IMG/VR virus record: IMGVR_UViG_3300037493_000418
Coordinates: 1-34,754 of that record
Direction: 5' to 3' (one strand)
DNA: 34,754 bases
Source: a virus
The translations under genes were made by a program, and so were the position numbers. The notes under the pieces were generated by a model, which was not told the DNA's origin, ran no database searches, and saw only the letters and a program-made list of their open reading frames with translations. Below are positions 1 to 5,801 of the stretch, in pieces (positions within the stretch are counted from its first letter, which is position 1; each line of letters starts with the position of its first letter).

Positions 1-299
1 CCCAGAACAACAAAGCCACCGTCCAAGCCTGGCACTACGTCCTGCTTTTTTAGTGATGCGGTGAAAACGTGCTTCCATTCCTCCGGCGTTAGCTTGCGCC
101 CGTACCAGTCAACCTGGCTGCTGATTTCTGTCAGCATGGCCCAAAGACGCGAGTTCTGCTCAAGGCTGCGCGTAGCCGGTTTGATCTCTAGCACCATCTT
201 ATGCCCTGCCATTAGTGCGCTTTTTAACTGCGGCCAGATTGTTTTGGTCATTACCGTGTGGGCCTGGACTGGTTCCCAGCATTGGACTGCAAGTTTCAT
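1..299 (-). CDS. ninB: NinB-like recombination protein, 3' end cut by window edge
   Basis: This is the N-terminal 99 codons of the gene seen complete at 33487-33882; the nucleotide sequence is identical over the shared part. NinB proteins of lambdoid phages assist recombination (the lambda Orf family) and interact with single-stranded DNA and SSB. The visible part has the family pattern of an N-terminal beta region, an IKPATRSLEQNSRLWAML helix segment and the W-x-G-x-x-x-T-P-E-E-W-K core. The start overlaps the stop of the upstream nuclease gene by ATGA. The missing C-terminus results from the window edge, not from a mutation. Confidence 0.85.
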   Translation of the reverse strand, partial: MKLAVQCWEPVQAHTVMTKTIWPQLKSALMAGHKMVLEIKPATRSLEQNSRLWAMLTEISSQVDWYGRKLTPEEWKHVFTASLKKQDVVPGLDGGFVVL

Positions 300-562
300 T
301 TAACTACTCCGATCATTCTTAAAGCGGCTTCAGGGCCATCAACGCGCGACAAAGTGCTACCAGACCAATTGCAAAAAAAGTCTTTCTGTAGCGCCGTTAA
401 ACGCTTTTTAGGGCCATCTTTGATTTCAACCAGAAACGTGTGGCCTTTGTAACCGACAAGCAAATCCACTGGCAAACCGATAATCCAAACACAAGCGCCA
501 GCAGCCCTTAGTGCGCTGACAATCTGGGCTTGGTTGGCGTCTACCCTTGCAGCGTATCGCAT
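296..562 (-). CDS. VRR-NUC-like PD-(D/E)XK nuclease, allele A (88 aa)
   Basis: This is a small nuclease of the VRR-NUC / Holliday-junction-resolvase-like type. The start at 562 is preceded by GGAG eight bases upstream and replaces a longer upstream extension. Visible motifs are a P-V-D-L-L-V segment carrying the first acidic residue, an E-I-K-D-G motif and a following L-T-x-x-Q. Compared with allele B at 33879-34166 it lacks seven residues, has GLPVD in place of G-V-P-D, and lacks the conserved Q-x-x-W-H-G helix, although the last 15 residues are identical. It overlaps ninB by ATGA and the upstream gene by 22 bases. Activity of this shorter allele is uncertain. Confidence 0.7.
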   Translation of the reverse strand: MRYAARVDANQAQIVSALRAAGACVWIIGLPVDLLVGYKGHTFLVEIKDGPKKRLTALQKDFFCNWSGSTLSRVDGPEAALRMIGVVK

Positions 563-759
563 AGTTCTGTCTCCGTTATTTCCCGCATGTATCCACGACA
601 TCGAGCGTCAAACCCTTTGCCGTAGTGCTTTTCAATGAGGGCAATCTGCTTTGTTAGCCAGACGTTAGCCTTTGGCCTGCCCAGCAGCGCTACGGTGGCA
701 AAGTAGGATGGCACAAGCATCCTTGCCTCGGCTTTCTCTAGTTGACCGCGGTCACTCAT
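541..759 (-). CDS. Conserved phage protein of unknown function (72 aa), copy A
   Basis: I do not recognise the function. The ATG at 759 overlaps the stop of the upstream zinc-ribbon-like gene by ATGA, which fixes the start; a longer open frame to 852 lies inside that gene. The protein is basic and mostly helical in appearance, with a MSDRGQLEKAEARMLVPSYF start and a Y-G-K-G-F-D-A-R-C-R-G-Y-M-R segment. Copy B at 34145-34363 has the same length and is very similar in protein sequence despite many nucleotide changes, which supports a real gene under purifying selection. Confidence 0.65.
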   Translation of the reverse strand: MSDRGQLEKAEARMLVPSYFATVALLGRPKANVWLTKQIALIEKHYGKGFDARCRGYMREITETELCDTLQG

Positions 760-908
760 TTGGTATAACTGCGAAATGCTGGCTCTGCCGGTTTCTCTTG
801 TCCACAGGCATGTTGAGTAGCTTCTCGCAATACCAACCAAGACCGATTGCATTTAATGCACACCCAGTATGGCTTTTTACTTGGGCAAGTGTTTACTTGT
901 TTAAGCAT
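756..908 (-). CDS. Small putative zinc-binding protein (50 aa), copy A
   Basis: This short gene starts at 908, six bases after a GGGG ribosome-binding site. It has C-x9-C-x2-C and a downstream H-x-C, a pattern that could bind one zinc ion. Copy B at 34360-34512 keeps all the cysteines and the histidine while differing at a few other residues, which argues for a functional small protein. It sits two bases after the upstream stop and overlaps the next gene by ATGA. The role is unknown; a DNA-binding or adaptor role is only a guess. Confidence 0.6.
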   Translation of the reverse strand: MLKQVNTCPSKKPYWVCIKCNRSWLVLREATQHACGQEKPAEPAFRSYTK

Positions 909-909
909 A

Positions 910-1176
910 TTATTCCCCGTATGTTGCATCGTAGTATTGCAATAAGTCACACTCAGAGTCACCGTCTAACTTTAATTGTCGAACAGCAGTGCAAATAATT
1001 GACCTTGCATCTTCAGGCATTGTCGTTTGCAGTGCAGCAATTAATCTGTTTGTACGATTGCGTTCAGTAAAAGCATCTTCCACTTTTGCTACAACTTCTT
1101 TATCAAGTGCGGCAATCGTTTCATCCAATTGATTAACAAGTGTTTCTAACGCTCTGATTTCAATAGATTTAATCAT
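910..1176 (-). CDS. Unknown coiled-coil-like protein (88 aa), copy A
   Basis: The start at 1176 overlaps the helicase stop by ATGA. The first 60 residues are rich in heptad-like leucine, isoleucine and charged residues and look like a helical coiled coil; the C-terminus is acidic and ends DATYGE. Copy B (34514-34754, cut by the window edge) is similar. No catalytic motif is visible and I do not recognise the family. Its place directly after the helicase suggests, but does not show, a replication-linked role. Confidence 0.6.
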   Translation of the reverse strand: MIKSIEIRALETLVNQLDETIAALDKEVVAKVEDAFTERNRTNRLIAALQTTMPEDARSIICTAVRQLKLDGDSECDLLQYYDATYGE

Positions 1177-2141
1177 TTTGTGTACTCGTAGTTAAAAGGC
1201 GCTTCGCTCGGGTTGCCGGTAAATTGCCCTGAGTCTTTGTGCAGCCATAAACCGATTGACGGTTCCCCATCTCCGCTGCCTTCAAAGTGGCGTTGCTTTC
1301 TGCAAAACAGAATCGAATCTGGCTCAGATTGCTTCTTGCCAAACTGTCCCAAGGTTCGGCGGTCATCTTCTTTCGGCTTGTTGCGCCAAACCATAAAAAG
1401 ATTGTCCACCTGGTCGGTGATGCTCCCGCTTCCTTTGGTGTCGTGCTTGTCAGGTATCTGCGCTTCGTTTGTTGGCTTTTTCAGGTGGTGGACCAGGTGA
1501 ATGTGGATCTGCAAGTCTTTGGCAATGGAAAAAAGTTCGCCCACCAGCCGCTTCTGGCCGTTCATATCGTCTTCATCGCCCACTACCTTCATCAGCGAGT
1601 CAATGAAAATATGCTTGATGCCCAGCTCCTTGGCGCAATATCGGCTCATGCCGATGACGGTTTCAGGGTTAGTCACGCCCATCTGGTCATAAATCCACAG
1701 GCGTTTATTGCTCCAGGCGCCAAAGCTGTCAAACATTTCGTCTAGCGCCTCATAGCCTTGGTCGTTCTGATATTCAGGCGTATACGGGTTTGTACCGATA
1801 AACATCCTGCTCATCAATCGGATTGTCTCAATTGGCTTCATTTCAAACGATGCCATGCAAACGCGCTCACCTTGGCTCATCAGGTGCATTGCTACCTGCG
1901 CGGTCATTTGGCTCTTGCCGTGGCCGTTTTGACCAGCCCAGACCGTCATCTCTCCTTCGCGGAAGTAAAACGAATCGTAGGATTTAACCCAAGGAAGGTA
2001 CAGTTTTCTTTCTGTAGAAAGATTTCGCATCCTTTCCTTAATCGCAGGAATGTAGTCAGCAGCAGGTCGCACTTTTTGCTTGTTGTCAGTTTCGCGCAGG
2101 TACTTCGAAAAGTCGATTGTGTCGGGGATTAGTTCAGCCAT
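1173..2141 (-). CDS. DnaB-like replicative helicase / RecA-fold ATPase
   Basis: This is a 322-residue P-loop ATPase of the DnaB C-terminal type. The Walker A motif is G-Q-N-G-H-G-K-S at residues 70-77. A hydrophobic Walker B strand ends at Asp181 (IKHIFIDSL), and an IHIHLVHHLKK strand follows at about 212-222, as in DnaB/Twinkle-type ATPases. A KGSGSITDQVDN segment at about 236-247 fits the later conserved motifs. It lacks both a primase domain and the DnaB N-terminal domain, so it is short for a replicative helicase. Some phages have such a short form. It follows the DUF1376 initiator-like gene in the same operon, so the two probably work together in replication. Confidence 0.85.
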   Translation of the reverse strand: MAELIPDTIDFSKYLRETDNKQKVRPAADYIPAIKERMRNLSTERKLYLPWVKSYDSFYFREGEMTVWAGQNGHGKSQMTAQVAMHLMSQGERVCMASFEMKPIETIRLMSRMFIGTNPYTPEYQNDQGYEALDEMFDSFGAWSNKRLWIYDQMGVTNPETVIGMSRYCAKELGIKHIFIDSLMKVVGDEDDMNGQKRLVGELFSIAKDLQIHIHLVHHLKKPTNEAQIPDKHDTKGSGSITDQVDNLFMVWRNKPKEDDRRTLGQFGKKQSEPDSILFCRKQRHFEGSGDGEPSIGLWLHKDSGQFTGNPSEAPFNYEYTK

Positions 2142-2466
2142 GCCATATCTCCACCCATCCTGTTTTTGCTACTTCACCACGCATTTCGGTATGGCTTGCT
2201 CCAACCCACTTTGCCCCTGCCGCTTTGCAAGCGTTAAACAGGCGTTTTGCGCGATCTTCTGTGTGGCTGGTTACGCTCACCCGCATGTTGACCAAAAACC
2301 GCAAATCAAGCCCTTCTATGGCTTCCTTGTGTACGCATACGGTTGGCGTGTCTCCGTATGTCTCCCAGTCGGTTAACGGGCTGGGGAAGTTGAAGTCGTC
2401 CAGGCTAATCATTGCGGGTGCCAGACCTTGCTGGCGCAGTTTGATGATTCCTTCATGGCCTTTCAT
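2134..2466 (-). CDS. Conserved hypothetical phage protein (110 aa)
   Basis: The start at 2466 is set by an ATGA overlap with the upstream gene; the stop overlaps the helicase start by eight bases. The protein has a D-D-F-x-F-P-S-P-L-x-D-W-E segment near the N-terminus and a T-E-D-R-A-K-R-L-F-N-A-C-K-A-A-G-A segment near the C-terminus that looks like an amphipathic helix. I do not recognise a family. Its position between initiator-like and helicase genes suggests a replication accessory role. Confidence 0.6.
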   Translation of the reverse strand: MKGHEGIIKLRQQGLAPAMISLDDFNFPSPLTDWETYGDTPTVCVHKEAIEGLDLRFLVNMRVSVTSHTEDRAKRLFNACKAAGAKWVGASHTEMRGEVAKTGWVEIWHG

Positions 2467-2639
2467 TTTCGTTCCTCCATCATTGCGTCTGCCATCCAAT
2501 AAGCATCTGCCGAAACTTGTTTTGGCAACCCAGTTAAGTTTTCTCTAGACAGAATGGCTTGCATAGCAAAAACAGCAAAGAAATCACGCAAAGTTATGTC
2601 TTGCAATGGAACTGGTGTTTTTTTGGTTTGGTTTTTCAT
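2463..2639 (-). CDS. Small conserved phage protein (58 aa)
   Basis: The start at 2639 overlaps the stop of the DUF1376 gene by ATGA. The sequence has L-R-D-F-F-A-V-F-A-M-Q-A followed by a short linker and A-x-x-Y-W-M-A-D-A-M-M-x-E-R at the end. This layout is very common in small phage and prophage proteins from replication regions of proteobacterial phages. The function is not established. It is about the usual length for that group. Confidence 0.65.
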   Translation of the reverse strand: MKNQTKKTPVPLQDITLRDFFAVFAMQAILSRENLTGLPKQVSADAYWMADAMMEERK

Positions 2640-3403
2640 GAGTAAGTCGGTAAAGTTGATTGATGAACGGAAGTGACTTCGTCTTGCCAACGGCCTTGGT
2701 TTAGCCAAGTAGCTGGTGCTGGTATGAATTGCCCACCATCCTTTTTCCACTGGTCGGTAGATTTCTGTTGGTCAATGGCTGACAACATTTGTTGCAAAAG
2801 TTCCTTGCCTACCTTTCGTTTGGCAAAGGATGTTTTGGCTAGGTCTTTGCCTTGCTTCTTTGGATACGCTTTCCAAAATTCATCAAACAGTTCGTCAGCA
2901 GGCTTGGCCTGCGGCTTCTCTTTTGTGGTTAGTGGTTCTTGGTTAATGGTTAATGGTTCATGGTTAGTGGTTGCATCAAGGGGGGCTAAAGGGTTCTTGA
3001 TGGGTACATGATGTGTACATGAAGTGACGTACTCCAGATGTGTTTTCTCAAGGTAGCACTTGATAAATTTATCCATGTGCACCAAAGATTTAAAGGTTGG
3101 GTTGTCACGGACAAGGGCGCCATAGGCGGATTTGGCTTGATGTTCTCGATAATTTTTGATCTCAGCATCTGCCCTTGGGTTGATAAACCCTTGCTCAGTG
3201 CTAACAAAAAACTCGCTTAAAACGCTCAAAACCTCTTGCTCATGCTCCCGCATAACAATCTGGCGAGCAATGTCCCGCTGCTTGATTGGAGATTCGTGAA
3301 GGTAGTAGTGGTCTAAGAGCCGCCTGTAGGCAATATCCTCAATCACTGTCAAATGATGGGTATGGCTCTTGTAGTCCCCAATATGGAACTGGTAGTAGTG
3401 CAT
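2636..3403 (-). CDS. DUF1376 replication-initiator-like protein
   Basis: The protein has 255 residues. The N-terminus (about 1-85) has the DUF1376 signature: YYQFHIGDY, T-x-x-L-x-x-x-E-x-x-A-Y-R-R-L-L-D-x-Y-Y, and H-E-S-P-I. A low-complexity linker follows at about residues 145-165. The C-terminal part has F-D-E-F-W-K-A-Y-P-K-K-x-x-K and G-Q-F-I-P-A-P-A-T-W-L-N-Q-G-R-W, shared by many phage replication proteins. DUF1376 genes usually occupy the lambda O position next to a helicase or loader, as here. The linker is encoded by a seven-base tandem repeat. The start has AAGG six bases upstream. Confidence 0.85.
   Translation of the reverse strand: MHYYQFHIGDYKSHTHHLTVIEDIAYRRLLDHYYLHESPIKQRDIARQIVMREHEQEVLSVLSEFFVSTEQGFINPRADAEIKNYREHQAKSAYGALVRDNPTFKSLVHMDKFIKCYLEKTHLEYVTSCTHHVPIKNPLAPLDATTNHEPLTINQEPLTTKEKPQAKPADELFDEFWKAYPKKQGKDLAKTSFAKRKVGKELLQQMLSAIDQQKSTDQWKKDGGQFIPAPATWLNQGRWQDEVTSVHQSTLPTYS
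2922..2970 (-). repeat. Seven tandem copies of a 7-base repeat inside the DUF1376 gene
   Basis: On the coding strand the sequence is seven consecutive heptamers close to CCAnTAA (CCACTAA, CCATGAA, CCATTAA, CCATTAA, CCAAGAA, CCACTAA, CCACAAA). As seven is not a multiple of three, the protein repeats only every 21 bases, giving an N-H-E-P-L-T-I / N-Q-E-P-L-T-T pattern. Similar N-H-K-P-L-T-I strings are common in phage replication proteins. The array could vary by slippage, or could act as an origin iteron array. Confidence 0.85.
3004..3025. repeat. Tandem 11-base direct repeat in the DUF1376 gene
   Basis: GTACATGATGT (3004-3014) is followed directly by GTACATGAAGT (3015-3025), with one mismatch. 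It lies 33 bases from the heptamer array, still inside the replication gene. It may be part of an origin, or simply a local duplication. Confidence 0.6.
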
Positions 3404-3502
3404 TGCTAACCTTACGTTCTAGGTTGACGTTACTGAAAAGTGCATCGGCAGGACGGTAACGAATCGTCTTTTCCCCCGCTAAAGGTAGCCGTGCCCAAAA
3501 TC

Positions 3503-3685
3503 TTACGCTGTTTTTTCCGCTTGTGCAATCTGTTTTGCAAACTTCATCCGAATGACCGTTTCCCAGCCCTTTGGCACAGAGCCGCGCAGCTTCCAGTTGC
3601 TGATGACGTTCTGCTTGAGGTCCAGGATGTAGGCCAGGCGACCCACGCCGCCAGCGGATAAAAGTGCAATTTCTAAGATGTTCAT
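3503..3685 (-). CDS. YdaS/Cro-like helix-turn-helix regulator (60 aa)
   Basis: The gene encodes a short DNA-binding protein. G-G-V-G-R-L-A-Y-I-L-D-L-K-Q-N-V-I-S-N-W-K-L-R-G-S-V-P (about residues 13-39) matches the helix-turn-helix and wing start of YdaS/Cro proteins, in which S-N-W-x-x-R-G-x-V-P is typical. It is the first gene of the leftward unit and faces the rightward operon, like lambda cro. The ATG at 3685 is only seven bases from a likely -10 box, so its mRNA may be leaderless. The open frame extends upstream to 3808, but that would cover the control region and is unlikely. It probably represses one or both divergent promoters. Confidence 0.8.
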   Translation of the reverse strand: MNILEIALLSAGGVGRLAYILDLKQNVISNWKLRGSVPKGWETVIRMKFAKQIAQAEKTA

Positions 3686-3692
3686 GCCGCGC

Positions 3693-3698
3693 ACTATA
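3693..3698 (-). promoter_or_regulatory. Candidate -10 box of the leftward promoter (leaderless)
   Basis: On the minus strand this reads TATAGT. Transcription from it would begin at about 3686, at or next to the ATG of the Cro-like gene, so there is no room for a ribosome-binding site. The -35 position has no good match, so the promoter may be weak or need an activator. The lambda PRM transcript for cI is a known leaderless parallel. Confidence 0.45.
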
Positions 3699-3711
3699 TC
3701 ACAAACGTGGT
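3698..3711. promoter_or_regulatory. Operator-like site 1 (ATCAC-N4-GTGGT)
   Basis: This imperfect palindrome has the same half-site and four-base spacer as the site at 3776-3789. It overlaps the leftward -10 box, so a bound protein would block that promoter. The likely binder is the Cro-like protein encoded alongside. Confidence 0.5.
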
Positions 3712-3736
3712 GGCAGGCACTAGGGAAAGTACCTAT

Positions 3737-3764
3737 AAAAAAAGTTAAAAAAAGTTGCAAAAAA
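3737..3764. promoter_or_regulatory. Phased A-tracts upstream of the rightward promoter
   Basis: There are three runs of A: 3737-3743, 3747-3753 and 3759-3764, spaced about one helical turn apart. The first two lie in a perfect tandem 10-mer AAAAAAAGTT. Such phasing bends DNA, and A-rich DNA just upstream of a -35 box can act as an UP element. Confidence 0.5.
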
Positions 3765-3766
3765 CC

Positions 3767-3794
3767 TTGCAAGGCATCACAGGCGTGATATGAT
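3767..3794 (+). promoter_or_regulatory. Rightward early promoter
   Basis: A TTGCAA -35 box (3767-3772) and a TATGAT -10 box (3789-3794) are separated by 16 bases, a good sigma-70 match. The start point would be near 3801, about 40 bases before the first rightward gene. The operator-like palindrome at 3776-3789 lies between the boxes, which fits repression by the Cro-like protein. Confidence 0.65.
3776..3789. promoter_or_regulatory. Operator-like site 2 (ATCAC-N4-GTGAT)
   Basis: This is a perfect 5+5 palindrome with a four-base spacer, placed in the spacer of the rightward promoter and touching its -10 box. It shares half-site and spacing with the site at 3698-3711. Confidence 0.6.
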
Positions 3795-3840
3795 GCGTCC
3801 AAGCCCAAGCAATCCCGCAGGGTCTTTTTAGGAGTCAGAA

Positions 3841-3972
3841 ATGACAGATTTTCAAGTTATCGCTTCCGTAATTCGTTACCTCCAAGCAGAGGCAGGCGCA
3901 GTCTCAGCAAACGTCTACTTGCCAAGCGGCAAAAGTGTTGTTGTTTACGTTGATGGTCGAGTCCAATACTAA
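3841..3972 (+). CDS. First rightward gene, unknown 43-aa protein
   Basis: This short open frame has an AGGAG ribosome-binding site six bases before the ATG. The protein begins MTDFQVIASVIRYLQAEAGA and ends with two short strand-like segments (SGKSVVVYVDGRVQY). It looks like a compact helix-plus-hairpin fold. The family is unknown. As the first early gene it would be made first in infection, where many phages encode host-takeover proteins, but nothing in the sequence shows this. The leader is duplicated ahead of the next gene. Confidence 0.55.
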   Translation: MTDFQVIASVIRYLQAEAGAVSANVYLPSGKSVVVYVDGRVQY

Positions 3973-3978
3973 ACAAAC

Positions 3979-3992
3979 GGGGCTTCGGCCCC
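3979..3992 (+). promoter_or_regulatory. GC-rich UUCG-tetraloop hairpin between genes
   Basis: GGGGC-TTCG-GCCCC forms a very stable five-pair stem with a UUCG loop seven bases after the first rightward gene. No U-tract follows directly (AATCCC comes next), so it is more likely an mRNA-stabilising or attenuating element than a full terminator. Confidence 0.55.
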
Positions 3993-4023
3993 AATCCCTA
4001 ACAGGTCTTTTTAAGGAAACACA

Positions 4024-4215
4024 ATGAACAATCCCTCCATCAAACTAGCTGATCTGGTTGCCATCCAGACCGCTTTTATCACCCTCTACCAACTAGTCAA
4101 TGAACTTAAATTAACGGAGTCGCAATTTGACCGCAAGTTAGATTGCGTTATGGGCCGCGTAGTCCTTGACCGAGTAATGGAATCCTTAAACGCAGAATTT
4201 GAGGTGACAGCATGA
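4024..4215 (+). CDS. Unknown early protein (63 aa)
   Basis: The start has AAGGA eight bases upstream, inside the duplicated leader. The protein looks all-helical (IQTAFITLYQLVNELKLTESQFDRKLD, then a second helix ending in AEFEVTA) with no catalytic motif. It overlaps the next micro-gene by ATGA. Function unknown. Confidence 0.55.
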   Translation: MNNPSIKLADLVAIQTAFITLYQLVNELKLTESQFDRKLDCVMGRVVLDRVMESLNAEFEVTA

Positions 4216-4292
4216 AACTTGCCGACATTGCTTTTGCCACCGCCATCGGTGTCAGCCTTGCCGCTGTTTTGGTCTACGGGTGGCCGCTATGA
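4212..4292 (+). CDS. Micro-protein with one membrane segment (26 aa)
   Basis: This very short frame starts in an ATGA overlap with the previous gene and ends in an ATGA overlap with the next. Nearly the whole protein is one hydrophobic helix (about residues 5-22, ADIAFATAIGVSLAAVLVYG). The double coupling supports translation. It may be a small inner-membrane peptide; its role is unknown. Confidence 0.5.
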   Translation: MKLADIAFATAIGVSLAAVLVYGWPL

Positions 4293-4549
4293 AATGCCTT
4301 GCCCCACCATGCCCGTCAGGAATGGCCGAGTTCAACCTCTTTATTGAGGGTGTCTGGCTTGTATGCCACTTTGAGTATGAGCCTGCAGAGCGCGGGTCTG
4401 CTTATGAACCGGCCATTGACCAGGTGTTGATTTTGTCCTCTGCTTACGTTAAAGGCGTAGACATTGCCCACCTGCTGCTGGAAAGCATTGCCATAGAGAT
4501 TACCCATCTTGCCCAACTTGAATTGGAGAACCAAGAATGCACATCGTAA
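4289..4549 (+). CDS. Unknown early protein (86 aa)
   Basis: The start is fixed by the ATGA overlap at 4289. The N-terminus has C-x4-C-P-S-G-M-A-E-F-N and a later C-H-F-E-Y-E-P, so there are three cysteines that might bind metal. The second half is helical and hydrophobic (DIAHLLLESIAIEITHLAQLELE). I do not recognise a family. Confidence 0.6.
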   Translation: MKCLAPPCPSGMAEFNLFIEGVWLVCHFEYEPAERGSAYEPAIDQVLILSSAYVKGVDIAHLLLESIAIEITHLAQLELENQECTS

Positions 4550-4626
4550 GGCTTTACCTCATGTACCGCAGATGCGGTTGGACTGTCATCAACTCTTTTA
4601 AACAAGCAATGAAAGCAATCAAATGA
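4537..4626 (+). CDS. Basic micro-protein (29 aa)
   Basis: It starts 13 bases before the end of the previous gene in another frame and ends in an ATGA overlap with the ERF gene. The protein is arginine/lysine rich (MHIVRLYLMYRRCGW start, ending KQAMKAIK). The overlap with ERF suggests it may mainly serve to couple ERF translation, but it could be a real small basic protein. Confidence 0.45.
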   Translation: MHIVRLYLMYRRCGWTVINSFKQAMKAIK

Positions 4627-5171
4627 AAAATATCGCCACCGCCCTTGTCAAAGCGCAAAAAGCCTTTGGCCCAGCCTTAAAGTCCTCTACAAACCCGCAT
4701 TTCAAAAGCCGGTACGCTGACCTTGCCGCGTGCGTGGAGGCCGTAATTGAAGGCTTAAACAGCGCAGGAATAGCCCTCGTGCAGCGCACCAGCCTGGACG
4801 ATAGCGGCGTGACCGTGGAAACCGTGTTTGTGCATGAATCCGGTGAAATGCTGGAGTGCGGCAAGCTGCATGTTCCATCTATCAAGCACGACCCGCAGGG
4901 CTACGGCTCGGCACTGACCTACGCACGTCGGTACAGTTTGATGGCAGCTTGTGGCATCGCCCCTGAAGATGATGATGGCAACGCTGGCAGCAAGCAGCCG
5001 CCCAAGTTGACAGAGGCAACCATGCAAGCATTGCTGGAAGACATTGCATCCTGTACTAATGAGGTGGAATTGAAAAACGCTTACTTTGAAGCTATTAAGG
5101 CCGTAGGCAACAACCAAAAAGCCAAAGACCACATCATTGCAGCCAAAGACGCTAAAAAGGCAACACTATGA
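4623..5171 (+). CDS. erf: ERF-family single-strand annealing recombinase
   Basis: The protein has 182 residues. The N-terminal two thirds matches the ERF family: L-V-K-A-Q-K-A-F-G-P-A-L-K, N-P-H-F-K-S-R-Y-A-D-L at about 22-32, and Y-G-S-A-L-T-Y-A-R-R-Y-S-L at about 96-108, the most conserved block. An acidic, glycine-rich hinge (PEDDDGNAGSK) joins it to a short helical C-terminus. ERF proteins anneal complementary single strands, as P22 Erf does when circularising genomes. The overlapping exonuclease gene and nearby SSB-like gene make this a complete annealing cassette, which fits a terminally redundant headful-packaged genome. Confidence 0.9.
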   Translation: MKNIATALVKAQKAFGPALKSSTNPHFKSRYADLAACVEAVIEGLNSAGIALVQRTSLDDSGVTVETVFVHESGEMLECGKLHVPSIKHDPQGYGSALTYARRYSLMAACGIAPEDDDGNAGSKQPPKLTEATMQALLEDIASCTNEVELKNAYFEAIKAVGNNQKAKDHIIAAKDAKKATL

Positions 5172-5794
5172 GCATACTTATTAGAGCAAGCGCCTTGTCC
5201 GCAATCATGACGGACGGCAAGGGTAAAGACGAACTGAGCGTAGGCGCTAAGACCTACATCACCAAGCTGGCAAAGGAATTTGTCTACGGATATGACGAAC
5301 GGGTGTCTAGCAAGTACATGGACAAGGGCATTCGGGTTGAGGACGCATCCATTGACCTGTACAACGCCGTAAAGCTAAGTAGTTACGCTAAGAACACAGA
5401 GCGCCGTAACAACGCTTGGTTGACTGGTGAAGCTGACATTGTGGCAACTCACAAAATCATTGACATTAAATCAAGCTGGTGCTTGACCACGTTTCCTGTG
5501 CTGTCTGAGCAAGGTGAAGACAAAGGCTATGAATGGCAGCTACGGGCTTACATGATGCTTTGGGACAAACCCTTTTCCGAGATTGCGTATTGCCTTGTTT
5601 CCACGCCTGATGACCTGATTGGCTGGGAGTCACCAAGCCTGCACCAGGTTGACCACATCAACCGCGAACTGCGCGTGACGCTGGTTCCATACGAAAGGGA
5701 TTTGGTCTTGGAGGAAAAGATCAAAGTCAAAGTAGAAGCCGCCCGACTTTACTATGACCACGTTGTTCGGGAAATTGCAAATCAACACAAATAA
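5168..5794 (+). CDS. PD-(D/E)XK exonuclease of the recombination cassette
   Basis: The 208-residue protein shows the PD-(D/E)XK pattern of phage exonucleases: a helical Glu (G-I-R-V-E-D, Glu58), G-E-A-D-I-V with Asp90, I-I-D-I-K with Asp99 and Lys101, then E-W-Q-L-R-A-Y as the Q-x3-Y motif of RecB/YqaJ/Cas4-type nucleases. It starts in an ATGA overlap with ERF, so the two are co-translated. The expected role is to resect double-strand ends to give ERF its single strands. I cannot tell from sequence alone whether it belongs to YqaJ or another branch. Confidence 0.8.
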   Translation: MSILIRASALSAIMTDGKGKDELSVGAKTYITKLAKEFVYGYDERVSSKYMDKGIRVEDASIDLYNAVKLSSYAKNTERRNNAWLTGEADIVATHKIIDIKSSWCLTTFPVLSEQGEDKGYEWQLRAYMMLWDKPFSEIAYCLVSTPDDLIGWESPSLHQVDHINRELRVTLVPYERDLVLEEKIKVKVEAARLYYDHVVREIANQHK

Positions 5795-5801
5795 GGGCTA
5801 T

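Larger units (their letters stand above)
1..1150. repeat. Left copy of a divergent terminal overlap
   Basis: This stretch corresponds base for base to 33584-34754. Bases 1-343 match with a single difference (302, A here and G in the other copy, synonymous). From 344 to about 540 the copies diverge strongly and this copy is 21 bases shorter. From about 541 on they are alignable again but with many substitutions. The same genes in the same order occur in both copies. The simplest reading is that the contig runs once round a circular or circularly permuted phage genome and then into a second allele. A real terminal repeat of one virion should be identical, so population variation is more likely. 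Confidence 0.9.

Noticed and set aside
1-1150. Interpretation of the end similarity as a classical direct terminal repeat
   Set aside because: A terminal repeat within one virion genome should be identical, but the copies differ strongly after base 343 and by 21 bases in length.
3686-3808. Upstream extension of the Cro-like protein from a TTG codon
   Set aside because: It would add 41 residues unlike any Cro/YdaS protein and would run through both operators and the rightward promoter.
3455-3880. Ten-base inverted repeat GGTAACGAAT / ATTCGTTACC flanking the regulator region
   Set aside because: In a 400-base region one such pair is not rare by chance, it does not extend at either side, and one arm is inside a coding sequence.
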